Below, piece by piece: positions 17,406 to 26,324 of a DNA stretch of 64,000 bases (positions are counted from its first letter, which is position 1; every line of letters begins with the position of its first letter). The position numbers were made by a program, and so were the translations under genes. The notes under the pieces were generated by a model. That model was given only the letters and a program-made list of their open reading frames with translations. It was not told the origin of the DNA and did no database searches. The stretch is from Curtobacterium sp. MCBD17_032 (GTDB lineage: Bacteria > Actinomycetota > Actinomycetes > Actinomycetales > Microbacteriaceae): the NCBI RefSeq assembly GCF_003234855.1, contig NZ_QKTO01000003.1, positions 186,001 to 250,000 on the forward strand, written 5' to 3'.

Positions 17406-17789
17406 TCAGACGAGCTCGACGGTGGCGCCAGCGGCCTCGAGGGCAGCCTTCGCCTTGTCGGCAGCTTCCTTGTTCGCACCCTCGAGGATCTTCGCGTCGG
17501 CGGTCTCGACGAGCGCCTTGGCCTCGCCCAGGCCGAGCGACGTGAGGCCACGGACCTCCTTGATGACCTGGATCTTCTTGTCACCGGCCGACTTGAGCAC
17601 GACGTCGAACTCGGTCTTCTCCTCGACCTCCTCGGCGGGGGCAGCAGCGCCACCGGCCGCGGCGACCGCGACGGGGGCAGCAGCGGTGACCTCGAAGACC
17701 TCTTCGAACTTCTTCACGAAGTCCGAGAGCTCGATGAGCGTGAGCTCCTTGAAGGCCTCGATGAGCTCGTCCTGCGAAAGCTTCGCCAT
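17406..17789 (-). CDS. rplL: 50S ribosomal protein L7/L12
   Basis: A 127-residue protein of normal length. The N-terminal dimerisation domain ([20 protein letters not shown]) leads to an Ala/Gly-rich hinge (about 40-60) and a C-terminal domain with [20 protein letters not shown] and [10 protein letters not shown]. It forms the ribosomal stalk that recruits translation GTPases. It follows rplJ by 54 bases and has an AGGAGAA-type ribosome site. Confidence 0.98.
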   Translation of the reverse strand: MAKLSQDELIEAFKELTLIELSDFVKKFEEVFEVTAAAPVAVAAAGGAAAPAEEVEEKTEFDVVLKSAGDKKIQVIKEVRGLTSLGLGEAKALVETADAKILEGANKEAADKAKAALEAAGATVELV

Positions 17790-17843
17790 GATTTTCTCCT
17801 ACTACTTACTGATGCGTGGTGTGGTTGTGGAACGCGTGCCTGG

Positions 17844-18359
17844 TCAGGCCGCGGACTCCTGCTTCTCGCGGAGGGCGTCCACGGTGCGGACGGCCTGCGA
17901 GAGGGGTGCCTGGAACAGGTACGCAGCACCGAACAGCGAGGCCTTGAAGGCGCCGGCGAGCTTGCCGAGCAGCACTTCACGGGACTCGAGGTCGGCGAGC
18001 TTGTCCACCTCGGTCGCGGAGAGCGGGTTACCGTCGAAGTAACCACCCTTCACCACGAGCTCGGGGTTCGCCTTGGCGAATGCACGCAGCGACTTCGCGA
18101 CGGCGACGGTGTCACCGTGGACGAAGGCGAGAGCGGACGGACCGGCGAGCTCGTCGTCGAACGACGTGATGCCTGCCTCGTTGGCCGCGATCTTGGTCAG
18201 CGTGTTCTTCACCACGGCGTACGTGGCGTGCTCACGGATCGAGTTGCGGAGCTCCTTGAGCTGCGCGACCGTGAGACCGCGGTACTCGGTGAGCAGAACG
18301 GCGTTCGAGCTACGGAAGGACTCCGTGAGCTCGGCGACCGCAGCTTCCTTGTTCGCCAT
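17844..18359 (-). CDS. rplJ: 50S ribosomal protein L10
   Basis: A 171-residue protein with the L10 N-terminal RNA-binding domain ([37 protein letters not shown]). The C-terminal helix anchors L7/L12 dimers. AAGGAGAACC immediately precedes the ATG at 18359; an upstream in-frame extension overlaps the leader RNA and was rejected. The L10-L12 complex classically represses its own mRNA through the leader upstream. Confidence 0.97.
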   Translation of the reverse strand: MANKEAAVAELTESFRSSNAVLLTEYRGLTVAQLKELRNSIREHATYAVVKNTLTKIAANEAGITSFDDELAGPSALAFVHGDTVAVAKSLRAFAKANPELVVKGGYFDGNPLSATEVDKLADLESREVLLGKLAGAFKASLFGAAYLFQAPLSQAVRTVDALREKQESAA

Positions 18360-18360
18360 G

Positions 18361-18580
18361 GTTCTCCTTGGGGTTCTTGCTGGCAGCCCCGGGTCCCATG
18401 GCTGTGGTGAACACAACCCGCACATGAAGAAAGCTCCGGCGCACAGGCTCGGAGCTGCTCCCGCACGATGTGTGGGAGTGGTTCTGAACACCTGCGCGGG
18501 CTGCCTCGTGACGAGGACCTTCGGTCACTGTCCATGCATGAGCACGGCAGCGACGACCAGCGGTCTTTGGCTGAGAAGAC
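18361..18580 (-). ncRNA. L10 leader (autoregulatory 5' UTR)
   Basis: About 220 non-coding bases separate rplJ from a candidate -10 TACGGT (18579-18584). They contain several stem-loops, for example TCCCACACATCGTGCGGGAG and CGGAGCTTTC-type arms, and AAGACCG/CAAAGACCG repeats near the 5' end. Long structured leaders before rplJ are the known target of L10-L12 feedback. The fold was judged by eye only. Confidence 0.6.
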
Positions 18581-18595
18581 CGTACCACACCAGGG

Positions 18596-20050
18596 TCACG
18601 TCCCGGAACCCGCAGGTGCGACCGTCGACGTCCGCGTCCGGGCCGGCAGGTGCACCGTGAACACGGTGTCCCCCGGCTGACTCGTCACGTCGACCCGTCC
18701 GCCGTGGGCCTGCACGACCGCGTCGACGATCGCGAGGCCGAGTCCCGTCGACCCGGCGGTCCGGGAGCGCGAGCTGTCCGCCCGCGCGAACCGCTCGAAG
18801 AGCTTCGGCAGGAAGGCCGGGTCGATGCCCTGCCCGTCGTCGCGCACCGTCAGGTCGACGCCGCCACCGTCCGCCGGCGGTACCGGAGCGAGGCCCACGG
18901 TGATGCGCGTGCCGTCGGGTGTGTGGGTGCGGGCGTTCGTGACGAGGTTGACGATCACCTGGTGCAACCGGGCAGCGTCGCCGACGACCTCGACGGGTTC
19001 GTCCGGCAGGTCGACCTCGATCGGATGGTCGGGCGACGCGGCGTGGGCGTCGTTGACCGCGTCGAGTACCAGGCCGGTCAGGTCCACGTCCGTGAACTGG
19101 ATCTCCCGGCCCTCGTCGAGCCGGGCGAGGAGCAGCAGGTCCTCGACCATGGAGGTCATCCGGATCGACTCGGACTCGATGCGGCTCATCGCGTACACGA
19201 CGTCCTGCGGGAGGTCCCCGCCCATCCGTCGGGTGAGTTCGGCGTACCCGCGGACGGACGCCAGCGGCGTCCGGAGTTCGTGCGAGGCGTCGGCGACGAA
19301 CTGGCGCACCTTCTGCTCGGAGCGCTCGCGCGCCTGCATCGCGGCCGCGATGTGTCCGAGCATCCGGTTGAACGCCGTGCCGACGCGGCCCACCTCGGTG
19401 GTGGGGTCAGCGTCGGGCACCTGGACGCCGACGAGCGCGTCACTGCGGTCGAGCGGCATCCCGGCGACGGCGGAGGCGGTCTCGGCGACGCGGTCGAGCG
19501 GCCGCAGGGCACGGCGGACCGCGGCCGTGGCGACGAGGGTCGCGGCGAGCAGCGCGAGCCCGGTCACCACGAGAACCACCCCGAACAGCTTCCACACGCT
19601 CTCGTAGACCGGGCCGAGCGGCAGCCCGACGACGAGGACGGCCGGCCCGACCGTGGCGGCCGTGACCCGGTAGCGCCCGAGGTCGGCACCGAGGTCGATC
19701 GTGTGCGCCCGTCCGTCGAGCCGGAGGGCGCCGAGGGGGTCGACCACGTCCGCCCGCAGCCGGTCGACCCGTCCGGCGTTGTCGAGCACGTTGCCGACGA
19801 CGACGTTGCCGTCGAGGACGTACACGGTCAACGTGCCGGCCGCCTGGCCCGAGGGGCGACCGAACTCGGCGCCGTTCGGCCCCTCCTGCTCGACGGACCG
19901 CTGGGCGCGACTCGTCGCGTACTGCAGTTGTTCGTCGATCGCGGAGCGCTGGATGGAGAACAGGGCGATGATGCTGCCGCCCCCGATCACGGCACTGACG
20001 GCGACGACGAGTGCCACGATGCTCAGGACGAGGCGACGCCGGAGGGTCAT
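18596..20050 (-). CDS. Two-component sensor histidine kinase
   Basis: A 484-residue membrane kinase. Helix 1 is about 7-30, an extracytoplasmic sensor follows, helix 2 is about 150-175 and a HAMP linker comes next. The H-box is FVADASHELRTPLASVRGY, the N-box IVNLVTNARTHTP, and G-box DDGQGIDPAFLPKLFERFAR with GLGLAIV. It phosphorylates the upstream-encoded OmpR-type partner. ATG 20050 is used; a GTG 15 codons upstream overlaps the regulator and lacks a clear ribosome site. The signal is unknown. The 3' end overlaps the likely rplJ promoter region. Confidence 0.92.
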   Translation of the reverse strand: MTLRRRLVLSIVALVVAVSAVIGGGSIIALFSIQRSAIDEQLQYATSRAQRSVEQEGPNGAEFGRPSGQAAGTLTVYVLDGNVVVGNVLDNAGRVDRLRADVVDPLGALRLDGRAHTIDLGADLGRYRVTAATVGPAVLVVGLPLGPVYESVWKLFGVVLVVTGLALLAATLVATAAVRRALRPLDRVAETASAVAGMPLDRSDALVGVQVPDADPTTEVGRVGTAFNRMLGHIAAAMQARERSEQKVRQFVADASHELRTPLASVRGYAELTRRMGGDLPQDVVYAMSRIESESIRMTSMVEDLLLLARLDEGREIQFTDVDLTGLVLDAVNDAHAASPDHPIEVDLPDEPVEVVGDAARLHQVIVNLVTNARTHTPDGTRITVGLAPVPPADGGGVDLTVRDDGQGIDPAFLPKLFERFARADSSRSRTAGSTGLGLAIVDAVVQAHGGRVDVTSQPGDTVFTVHLPARTRTSTVAPAGSGT

Positions 20051-20063
20051 GCGCGGGCCCGCG

Positions 20064-20804
20064 TCAGGCGGTCGGCTTGATGACGTACCCGACACCGCGC
20101 ACGGTGTGGATCATCGGCTGCTCGCCGGCGTCGATCTTCTTCCGCAGGTAGGAGATGTAGATCTCGACGACCGACGACTTGCCACCGAAGTCGTACGACC
20201 ACACGCGGTCCAGGATCTGCGCCTTCGACAGCACGCGTCGGGGGTTGCGCATGAGGAACCGGAGCAGCTCGAACTCGGTCGCCGTCAACTCGATCGGACG
20301 ACCGGCGCGGGACACCTCGTACGACTCCTCGTCGAGGACGAGGTCGCCGACGACGATGCGTGAGTCCCCGGCCTCGCTGATCGAGATCTGGGACCGACGG
20401 ATGAGTCCGCGCAGGCGCGCCACGACCTCCTCGAGCGAGAACGGCTTCGTGACGTAGTCGTCCCCGCCCGCGGTGAGCCCGGTGACGCGGTCCTCGACGG
20501 AGTCCTTCGCGGTGAGGAACAGCACCGGGGTGTCGTCGTTGTTCTGCCGCAGTCGGCTCAGCACCTGCAGCCCGTCGAGGTCCGGCATCATCACGTCGAG
20601 CACCATGGCGTCGGGCCGGAACTCGCGGGCCGTCGTGAGGGCGTCCTGCCCGCCGTTCGCGCTCCGGACGTCCCAGCCCTCGTAGCGGAGCGCCATCGAG
20701 AGCAGATCGGTGAGGCTCGCTTCGTCGTCGACGACGAGGATGCGCAACGGAGAACCGTCGGCGCGGGTGAGGCGTGGTGCTGCGGAGGGCTGGGAGATCG
20801 TCAC
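20064..20804 (-). CDS. OmpR-family response regulator
   Basis: A 246-residue protein. The receiver domain (about 22-135) has acidic pocket VDDEAS, phospho-acceptor Asp in MVLDVMMPDLDG and Lys in FLTAKDS. A winged-helix DNA-binding domain (about 155-245) has LTATEFELLRFLM and GKSSVVEIYISYLRKKID. It is the partner of the kinase 13 bases downstream. The GTG at 20804 follows GATACT by seven bases and lacks a near Shine-Dalgarno, so a leaderless mRNA is possible. An upstream ATG at 20888 adds an unconserved 28 residues. Confidence 0.92.
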   Translation of the reverse strand: MTISQPSAAPRLTRADGSPLRILVVDDEASLTDLLSMALRYEGWDVRSANGGQDALTTAREFRPDAMVLDVMMPDLDGLQVLSRLRQNNDDTPVLFLTAKDSVEDRVTGLTAGGDDYVTKPFSLEEVVARLRGLIRRSQISISEAGDSRIVVGDLVLDEESYEVSRAGRPIELTATEFELLRFLMRNPRRVLSKAQILDRVWSYDFGGKSSVVEIYISYLRKKIDAGEQPMIHTVRGVGYVIKPTA

Positions 20805-20909
20805 GACTTCGAGTATCGAGAGCTTCCTATGAGCCGTCTGTGGTGCGTCCCAGTGCGCACTGTGGATCGACCTCGCGATCCGGATCATACGTCGTTACCG
20901 TGACCTCCG

Positions 20910-21979
20910 ATGTTGGCTTCCCCTGCCTGGCCCGTCGACGCCCGCCGCGTCGACACCGAGGCGATCGCCGCCGTCGTCGCTGCCCCGGCGACGACTTCCG
21001 CGGGAGGCCCGACCCGGCCCCGACGGACCGCCTCGCCCTCACGCGTGCGGTCGCGTCGGCCACCCCGCCGCTCACGGCGGGCACCGCGGGACGCGTCTTC
21101 GCGACCCTCGCGGTCGTCGCCGCCACCGACGTCGCCACGGCACGGACGGTCGAGCCGCACCTCGACGCCCTGTCGATCCTGGCGCAGGCCGGGGTGGACG
21201 CTCCCCCGGGCTCGACGTGGGGTGTGTTCGCGGCAGAGGCCCCGGGCCTCCGCCTCGAAGCCCGTCCGGGCCCGACGGCGGACGGGACCCTCGTGCTCGA
21301 CGGCACGAAGCCGTGGTGCTCGCTCGCCTCGACCCTGTCCCACGCCCTCGTGACGGTGCACGTCGGGGACGACCGACAACTCGTCGCGGTGGACCTCCGG
21401 CAGGACGGGGTCCGCGCGCACGACGAGGCCTGGGTTGCCCGAGGGCTGCCGGACGTGCCGAGTGGTCCGGTCGACTTCTCCGGCGTGCCCGCGCGGCAGG
21501 TCGGCGACGCCGGTTGGTACCTCCGTCGTCCCGGCTTCGCCTGGGGTGGCATCGGTGTCGCCGCCTGCTGGTGGGGCGGCGCGGTGGGGCTCGCGCGGGT
21601 CCTCCGTGCGCACGCCGCCGCACGACCGGACAGCGACCTGCTCCGGGCCGCGCTCGGCGCCGTCGTCGCGGACCTCGCCGAGGCGGAGGACGCCCTCGCC
21701 GGCGCCGCGCGACGGATCGACGCGCGTGCGGACGACACCACCTCCGCCGAGCCCGACTGGTCCCTCCTCGCACAGGTGGTCCGCTCCCGGGTCCGCCGTG
21801 CCGTCGACGCCGTCCGCACCCGCGTCGTCCACACGATCGGCCCCGGTCCGCTGGCGGGTGACCCGGCCGTCGCCGCCCGGGTCGCCGACCTCGAGCTGTA
21901 CGTGCTGCAGGACCACGGCGACCGCGACCTCGCCCGGATCGGCCGGATGGTGCTCGAGCGGGGCGGCGTCGCGTGGTGA
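20910..21979 (+). pseudogene. Acyl-CoA dehydrogenase-like gene, frameshifted near the N terminus
   Basis: The protein begins in one frame (MLASPAWPVDARRVDTEAIA from ATG 20910) and continues in the -1 frame (GDDFRGRPDPAPTDRLALT...) to the TGA at 21979. One extra C in the CCCC run at 20983-20986 would restore a continuous reading (Ala-Ala-Pro-Gly-Asp-Asp-Phe). The body matches acyl-CoA dehydrogenase-like proteins: VEPHLDALSILAQAG, WGVFAAEAPG, the middle-domain GTKPWCSLAS and a helical C-terminal domain with WGGAVGLARVLR. The second frame has no early start codon; upstream it is Arg-rich nonsense. It is either a true mutation, a slippage variant or an assembly error. It overlaps the next gene by four bases. 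Confidence 0.75.
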
Positions 21980-22901
21980 GCTTCGACCACCGGGCCCCCG
22001 GCACCGACCCCGACGACTGGTCGCCCGTGCTCGACCGGACCGGAGCCGCGCCGCTCGACCTCGACCTCGGCGGTGTCGCGTCCGTGCTCGTGGTCGCACC
22101 GCACCCGGACGACGAGACCCTCGGTGCCGGTGGTCTCATCGCGATCGCGGCCGACCGCGGGCTCCCCGTGCACGTCGTCCTCGTCAGCCGCGGCGAGGGG
22201 TCGCACCCGGAATCCCCGACGACGAGGCCGTCGTCGACGACCGGCACGCCCGGCACCACCTCCGCGCCGAGGAGTGGTTCGTCGCGGACACGGTCGGGAG
22301 CACCGCGTCTCGCTCCCGGGCCTCGTTCGACGCGCACTACGACCGGAAGCCCGAGGGGTGGGACTTCGAGGGCTCCTGGTACGAACAGCGCAAGCGCGCC
22401 GTGACCCTGGCCGCGCTGCCCCGACGGCGCTGGCGGTCCGCCCTCGAGCTCGGGTGCGCGACCGGCGTGCTCACCGCAGCGCTGACCGAGCGTGCCGACG
22501 TGGTGCTCGGTACCGACATCTCGGCCGCGCCGCTCGAGCGAGCACGCCTGCGGGCACCCGCCGCCCGCTTCGTGCAGGCCGCCATGCCCGCCGAGTGGCC
22601 GTCCGGCCGGTGGGACCTCGTCGTCGTCTCCGAGGTCGGGTACTACCTCTCCCCCGCGGACCTCGACGCGACCGTCGACCGGGTCCTCGCGTCCCTCGAT
22701 GACGACGGCGTGCTCCTCGCCTGCCACTGGCGGCACCCGGATGACGACGCGGTGTCCGACGGCGACACCGTCGACGCGCAGCTCGCCGCCCGGTGGCCGC
22801 GGCCGGCGCTCGTCCGGCACGTCGAGGATGACTTCGTCCTGAGCGTGCTGCCCGGCGCCGCCGTCACGAGCGTCGCGCGCGCCGAGGGACTCGTCCGGTG
22901 A
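21976..22901 (+). pseudogene. Bifunctional PIG-L deacetylase / methyltransferase, internally deleted and out of frame
   Basis: From GTG 21976 the frame encodes the start of a PIG-L (LmbE-like) deacetylase with the zinc motif APHPDDETLGAGG and SRGEGSHPESP. It then loses homology near 22215. The methyltransferase reads in another frame from about 22205 (IPDDEAVVDDRHARHH) to 22901, with FDAHYDRKPEGWDFEGSWYE, SAM motif ALELGCATGVLTAAL and VVVSEVGYYLSP. No start codon lies early in that frame. The later PIG-L half, including its C-terminal His motif, is missing: roughly 120-150 residues compared with bifunctional relatives known to me. Deletion plus frameshift is the simplest reading. Confidence 0.7.
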
Positions 22902-23623
22902 CGACCCGGCTCGACGTCGTCGTGCCGGCCCACGACGAGGCGGAGCGGATCGCCGCCTGCCTGGAGGCCCTGTCCACGGCCGTCACACTGCTGCACCGGA
23001 CGCGTCCGGGCACGCGGGCCCACGTCACGGTCGTCCTGGACGGCTGCACCGACGACACCCCGGCCCTCGTGCACGCCGCTGCGCGCGGCGGGAGCGCGAC
23101 GTGGCTCGACGCGCTGCGCACCGACCACGTCGGAGTCGGCCGTGCCCGCGCGCTCGGGACCGCGCACGCGCTCGCCCGGACGGGCGCGGAGGACGCGGCG
23201 GCCGACCGGCACTGGCTCGCACACACCGACGCCGACTCCCGCGTGCCGACCGGGTGGCTCGTCCAGCACGTCGACGCCCTCGCCGACGGCGCGCACCTCC
23301 TGGTCGGGGCCGTCGTCCCGGACCCGGTCGACCTCGACCCGGTCGTGTTCGCCCGGTGGCAGGCGACGCATCCGCCGGGCGCGGCGCTCGGGCACGTGCA
23401 CGGTGCGAACCTCGGGATCCGTGCCGACGCCTACCGGACCGTCTGCGGCTTCGACCCGGTGCGGGAGCACGAGGACGTCCGGCTCGTCGCCCGTGCCCGG
23501 ACGCTCGGACTGCGGGTGGACGCGACCACGGTCCTCCCGGTCGTGACGAGCGGTCGGTTCGACGGCCGGACGCCCGGCGGGTACGCGGAGCACCTGCGGC
23601 GGACGTACGGCGACGCGTCCTGA
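22898..23623 (+). CDS. Family 2 glycosyltransferase
   Basis: A 241-residue GT-A fold protein. VVVPAHDEAERIAACLEAL is the nucleotide-sugar entry strand, VTVVLDGCTDDT follows, and AHTDADSRVP holds the DxD metal motif. HVHGANLGIRADAYRTVCGF is the acceptor-region motif of GT2 proteins. No membrane helix, so it is probably cytosolic. It overlaps the preceding gene by four bases (GTGA) and is the only intact member of the three-gene cluster. The acceptor is unknown; the cluster hints at a modified glycolipid or acyl-sugar (inference). Confidence 0.85.
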   Translation: MTTRLDVVVPAHDEAERIAACLEALSTAVTLLHRTRPGTRAHVTVVLDGCTDDTPALVHAAARGGSATWLDALRTDHVGVGRARALGTAHALARTGAEDAAADRHWLAHTDADSRVPTGWLVQHVDALADGAHLLVGAVVPDPVDLDPVVFARWQATHPPGAALGHVHGANLGIRADAYRTVCGFDPVREHEDVRLVARARTLGLRVDATTVLPVVTSGRFDGRTPGGYAEHLRRTYGDAS

Positions 23624-23640
23624 ACGACTTGCGGACCTCA

Positions 23641-23677
23641 TAGGGAACGGAACGGGCACGCATGGCGTCCCTCCCTA
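23641..23677. promoter_or_regulatory. Imperfect inverted repeat upstream of the MacB-type genes
   Basis: TAGGGAACGGA and TCCCTCCCTA face each other across about 16 bases, 73 bases before the permease start. It could be an operator or the 5' leader fold of this operon. A plausible -10 cannot be fixed. Confidence 0.3.
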
Positions 23678-23749
23678 GGTTCTCCTCGTCGGCCCCGCCG
23701 CGCGGTCCGCGCGGTCGGCGTCCCGAGCCGGCCCCCACCGAGGAGAACC

Positions 23750-25288
23750 ATGTTCCTGACCTACCTCAGGCGCGAGCTCACGAACCGCAGGAAGCAGACG
23801 GTCGTCATCGCCGTCGGGATGGCGTTGGCCATCGCGCTCGTCGTGATCGTGTCCTCCATCGCGAGCGGTGTGCAGTCCGCACAGGCGAGCGTCCTGCAGT
23901 CCGTGTACGGCGTCGGCACCGACATCACCGTCACGAAGACCGAGACCCCCACGTCGAGCAGCACCGGACGGCCGTCGTTCGACTTCGGCGCTGACCCGTC
24001 GGGCGGGAACTCGTCCGACGGCGGCTCGACCGACGACGACGGCTCCACGGACCTGTCCCAGTCCCGCCTGGCCGTCTCCCGTGGAGCCGGGACCCTGAGC
24101 GCCACGGACGTCGAGACGGTCGCCGGCACCGACGGCGTGGCGGCCGCGACGGGCGTGCTCACACTCGAGAACAGCACGTTCTCCGGTCAGGTGCAGCAGA
24201 CCGACGGCAGCGACAGCAGCAGCAGCGGTGCGGCGCAGGGTGCCCCGCCGAGTGACGGTGGCCAGGGCGGTGGCGGGTTCGGCGGCGGCTCGTTCAGCGT
24301 CGAATCGTTCACCGTGACCGGCATCCCGGTGTCCGGCGACACGGTCGGCCCGCTCACCAGCACCGAGACCACGAAGGGCCGCACCTTCACCGAGGCGGAC
24401 GCCGGCGAGGACGTCGTCGTGCTCGACTCCGCGTACGCGACGAGCGAGTCGAAGGCCGTCGGCGACACGATCTCGATCGGCGGCGAGGACTTCGACGTCA
24501 TCGGGATCGTCGCCTCGACCGGTTCCGCGTCGACCACGGGATCGAACACGTACGTCCCGCTCGACACCGCGCAGGACCTCGCCGACCTCGACAGTGAGGT
24601 GACCTCGGTGTACGTCTCCGCCGGGTCGTCCTCGGACGTCGCCACGGTGAAGACCGCGCTGCAGGACGAGCTGTCCGACGCGACCGTCTCCACCGAGTCC
24701 GACCTCGCCTCGAGCGTGTCCGGCTCCCTCGCGACGGCGTCGACCCTCGTGTCGAACCTCGGTCGGTGGCTGTCGATCGTCGTCCTGGCGGCGGCCTTCC
24801 TCATCGCGATCCTGTTCACCATCTCCGGCGTCACCCGCCGCACCCGTGAGTTCGGCACGCTCAAGGCGATCGGGTGGTCGAACGGCCGCATCACCCGTCA
24901 GGTCGCCGGCGAGTCCCTCGTCCAGGGGCTCATCGGCGGCGTGATCGGCGCAGCAGCCGGACTCGTCGGCATCCTCGTCGTGAACGTGATCGCCCCCACG
25001 GTCTCGGCGAGCGCCGCCAGCAGCACCCGGAGTGGACCCGGCGCGGGGGGTGCCGCAGCGACGGCAGCGGCTGGCAGCGGCACGACCGGAGGCGCCCCCG
25101 CGGGCGGCTTCGGCGGCGGCGGGCAGACGGCGGCGACCACGGACGTCGTCCTGCACGCTCCGGTCACCGTCGAGGTCGTCCTGCTCGCGATCGGACTGGC
25201 GGTCCTCGGCGGGCTGCTCGCCGGCGCGGTCGGGGGGTGGCGGGCCTCCCGTCTGCGCCCCGCGGAAGCGCTGCGGAGCGTGGCGTGA
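23750..25288 (+). CDS. MacB/FtsX-type ABC transporter permease
   Basis: A 512-residue permease. One N-terminal helix (about 18-40), a large extracytoplasmic MacB-type domain, then three C-terminal helices (about 347-368, 395-420, 478-500) with the FtsX motif RRTREFGTLKAIGWSNGRI. The outer domain carries two unusual low-complexity inserts: Ser/Asp/Gly-rich at about 65-105 and Gly-rich at about 150-180. A further Gly/Ala-rich loop lies at about 425-465. It works with the ATPase encoded 65 bases downstream. Such pairs export peptides or lipids or act as mechanotransmitters; the substrate is unknown. Confidence 0.9.
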   Translation: MFLTYLRRELTNRRKQTVVIAVGMALAIALVVIVSSIASGVQSAQASVLQSVYGVGTDITVTKTETPTSSSTGRPSFDFGADPSGGNSSDGGSTDDDGSTDLSQSRLAVSRGAGTLSATDVETVAGTDGVAAATGVLTLENSTFSGQVQQTDGSDSSSSGAAQGAPPSDGGQGGGGFGGGSFSVESFTVTGIPVSGDTVGPLTSTETTKGRTFTEADAGEDVVVLDSAYATSESKAVGDTISIGGEDFDVIGIVASTGSASTTGSNTYVPLDTAQDLADLDSEVTSVYVSAGSSSDVATVKTALQDELSDATVSTESDLASSVSGSLATASTLVSNLGRWLSIVVLAAAFLIAILFTISGVTRRTREFGTLKAIGWSNGRITRQVAGESLVQGLIGGVIGAAAGLVGILVVNVIAPTVSASAASSTRSGPGAGGAAATAAAGSGTTGGAPAGGFGGGGQTAATTDVVLHAPVTVEVVLLAIGLAVLGGLLAGAVGGWRASRLRPAEALRSVA

Positions 25289-25353
25289 TGCCGCGACGTC
25301 CCACCTCCCCGACATCGACACCAGCACCCGCGACGACTGCCCCAGGAGCACCC

Positions 25354-26085
25354 ATGACCACCACCGAGAGCGCGCCCACCCGGGGCGACGTGCCCACCGC
25401 CTCCCGGCCCGCGTACCGACTGTCGGGCGTGACGAAGACCTACCGGCAGAAGAACCGGACCGTCACCGCCCTGGCCGGGGTGGACCTCGAGATCCCGCAG
25501 GGGCAGCTCGTCGCCGTGCAGGGGCCGACCGGTGGCGGCAAGTCGACGCTGCTGCAGATGCTCGGCGCGCTCGACCGGCCGAGCACCGGGTCGGTGCAGC
25601 TGGGCGACCGGGACCTCGCGACGCTCGGCGACCGGGCACTCACCGACGTTCGGGCGACCGAGATCGGCTTCGTGTTCCAGGGCTTCAACCTCATCCCGAC
25701 GCTGACGGCGCTCGAGAACGTGGAGACCGCGTTCGCCGGGTCGGTCGCGAACCGGTCACGGGCCGAGGTCCGGGAGCGGGCGGCCTCTGCGCTGCACGGG
25801 GTCGGCCTCGGCGAGCGCCTCGACCACCTACCGGCGGAGCTCTCCGGCGGGCAGCAGCAGCGGGTCGCGATCGCCCGCGCGCTCGTCAAGGACCCGAGCG
25901 TGCTCCTCGCCGACGAGCCGACCGGGGCACTCGACGAAGGGACGCGCGACGAGATCATGGGCCTCATCGAGCGGCAGTGGCGGGACCGTGGCCTGACGGT
26001 CGTCATCGTGACGCACGACTCGGCGGTGGCCCGGCGCGCGGAGCGACGGCTGCACATCACGCAGGGTCGCGTGCGCGACGTGTAG
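25354..26085 (+). CDS. ABC transporter ATPase (MacB/LolD type)
   Basis: A 243-residue ATPase with Walker A GPTGGGKSTLL, Q-loop FVFQGFNLIPTLTALENVE, signature LSGGQQQRVAIAR, Walker B VLLADEPTGALD and H-loop IVTHDS. The ENVE spacing and Q-loop are typical of the MacB/LolD/FtsE branch. ATG 25354 has CCAGGAGCACCC just upstream; longer frames overlap the permease gene. It is coupled in an operon with the permease. Confidence 0.93.
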   Translation: MTTTESAPTRGDVPTASRPAYRLSGVTKTYRQKNRTVTALAGVDLEIPQGQLVAVQGPTGGGKSTLLQMLGALDRPSTGSVQLGDRDLATLGDRALTDVRATEIGFVFQGFNLIPTLTALENVETAFAGSVANRSRAEVRERAASALHGVGLGERLDHLPAELSGGQQQRVAIARALVKDPSVLLADEPTGALDEGTRDEIMGLIERQWRDRGLTVVIVTHDSAVARRAERRLHITQGRVRDV

Positions 26086-26091
26086 CCGAGC

Positions 26092-26225
26092 GGGCCGGTC
26101 CGGGCGTGGCCGGACCCGCCCGGGGCCGCTCGTCGAGGTGTCACGTCCTGTCGTCCCCGGGCCGGTCCGGGCGTGGCCGGACCCGCCCGGGGCCGCTCGT
26201 CGAGGTGTCACGTCCTGTCGTCCCC
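26092..26225. repeat. Exact 67-bp tandem duplication
   Basis: Bases 26092-26158 and 26159-26225 are identical. Each unit starts GGGCCGGTCCGGGCGTGGCC and ends CACGTCCTGTCGTCCCC. It lies just after the ABC ATPase stop. Confidence 0.95.
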
Positions 26226-26261
26226 GGCGCGCCGCGAGCGACAGGACGTGACACCTCGACG
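26198..26261. terminator. Long-armed bidirectional terminator hairpin
   Basis: CGTCGAGGTGTCACGTCCTG (start of the arm at 26198) is complementary to the segment 26239-26261 over about 23 bases, with an 18-base GC-rich loop. It lies between convergent genes. The first copy of the duplicated unit (26131-26153) could pair with the same 3' arm, so alternative folds exist. Confidence 0.7.
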
Positions 26262-26324
26262 GACCTGAGCGGGGTGTCGTGCCCACTCGGCAGGCGGCCG
26301 ACGGGCGACGGCGGCGGCTGGCGC

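Noticed and set aside
20910-21979. Programmed -1 ribosomal frameshift in the acyl-CoA dehydrogenase gene
   Set aside because: The junction lacks an X-XXY-YYZ slippery heptamer and an evident downstream pseudoknot; a one-base contraction is simpler.
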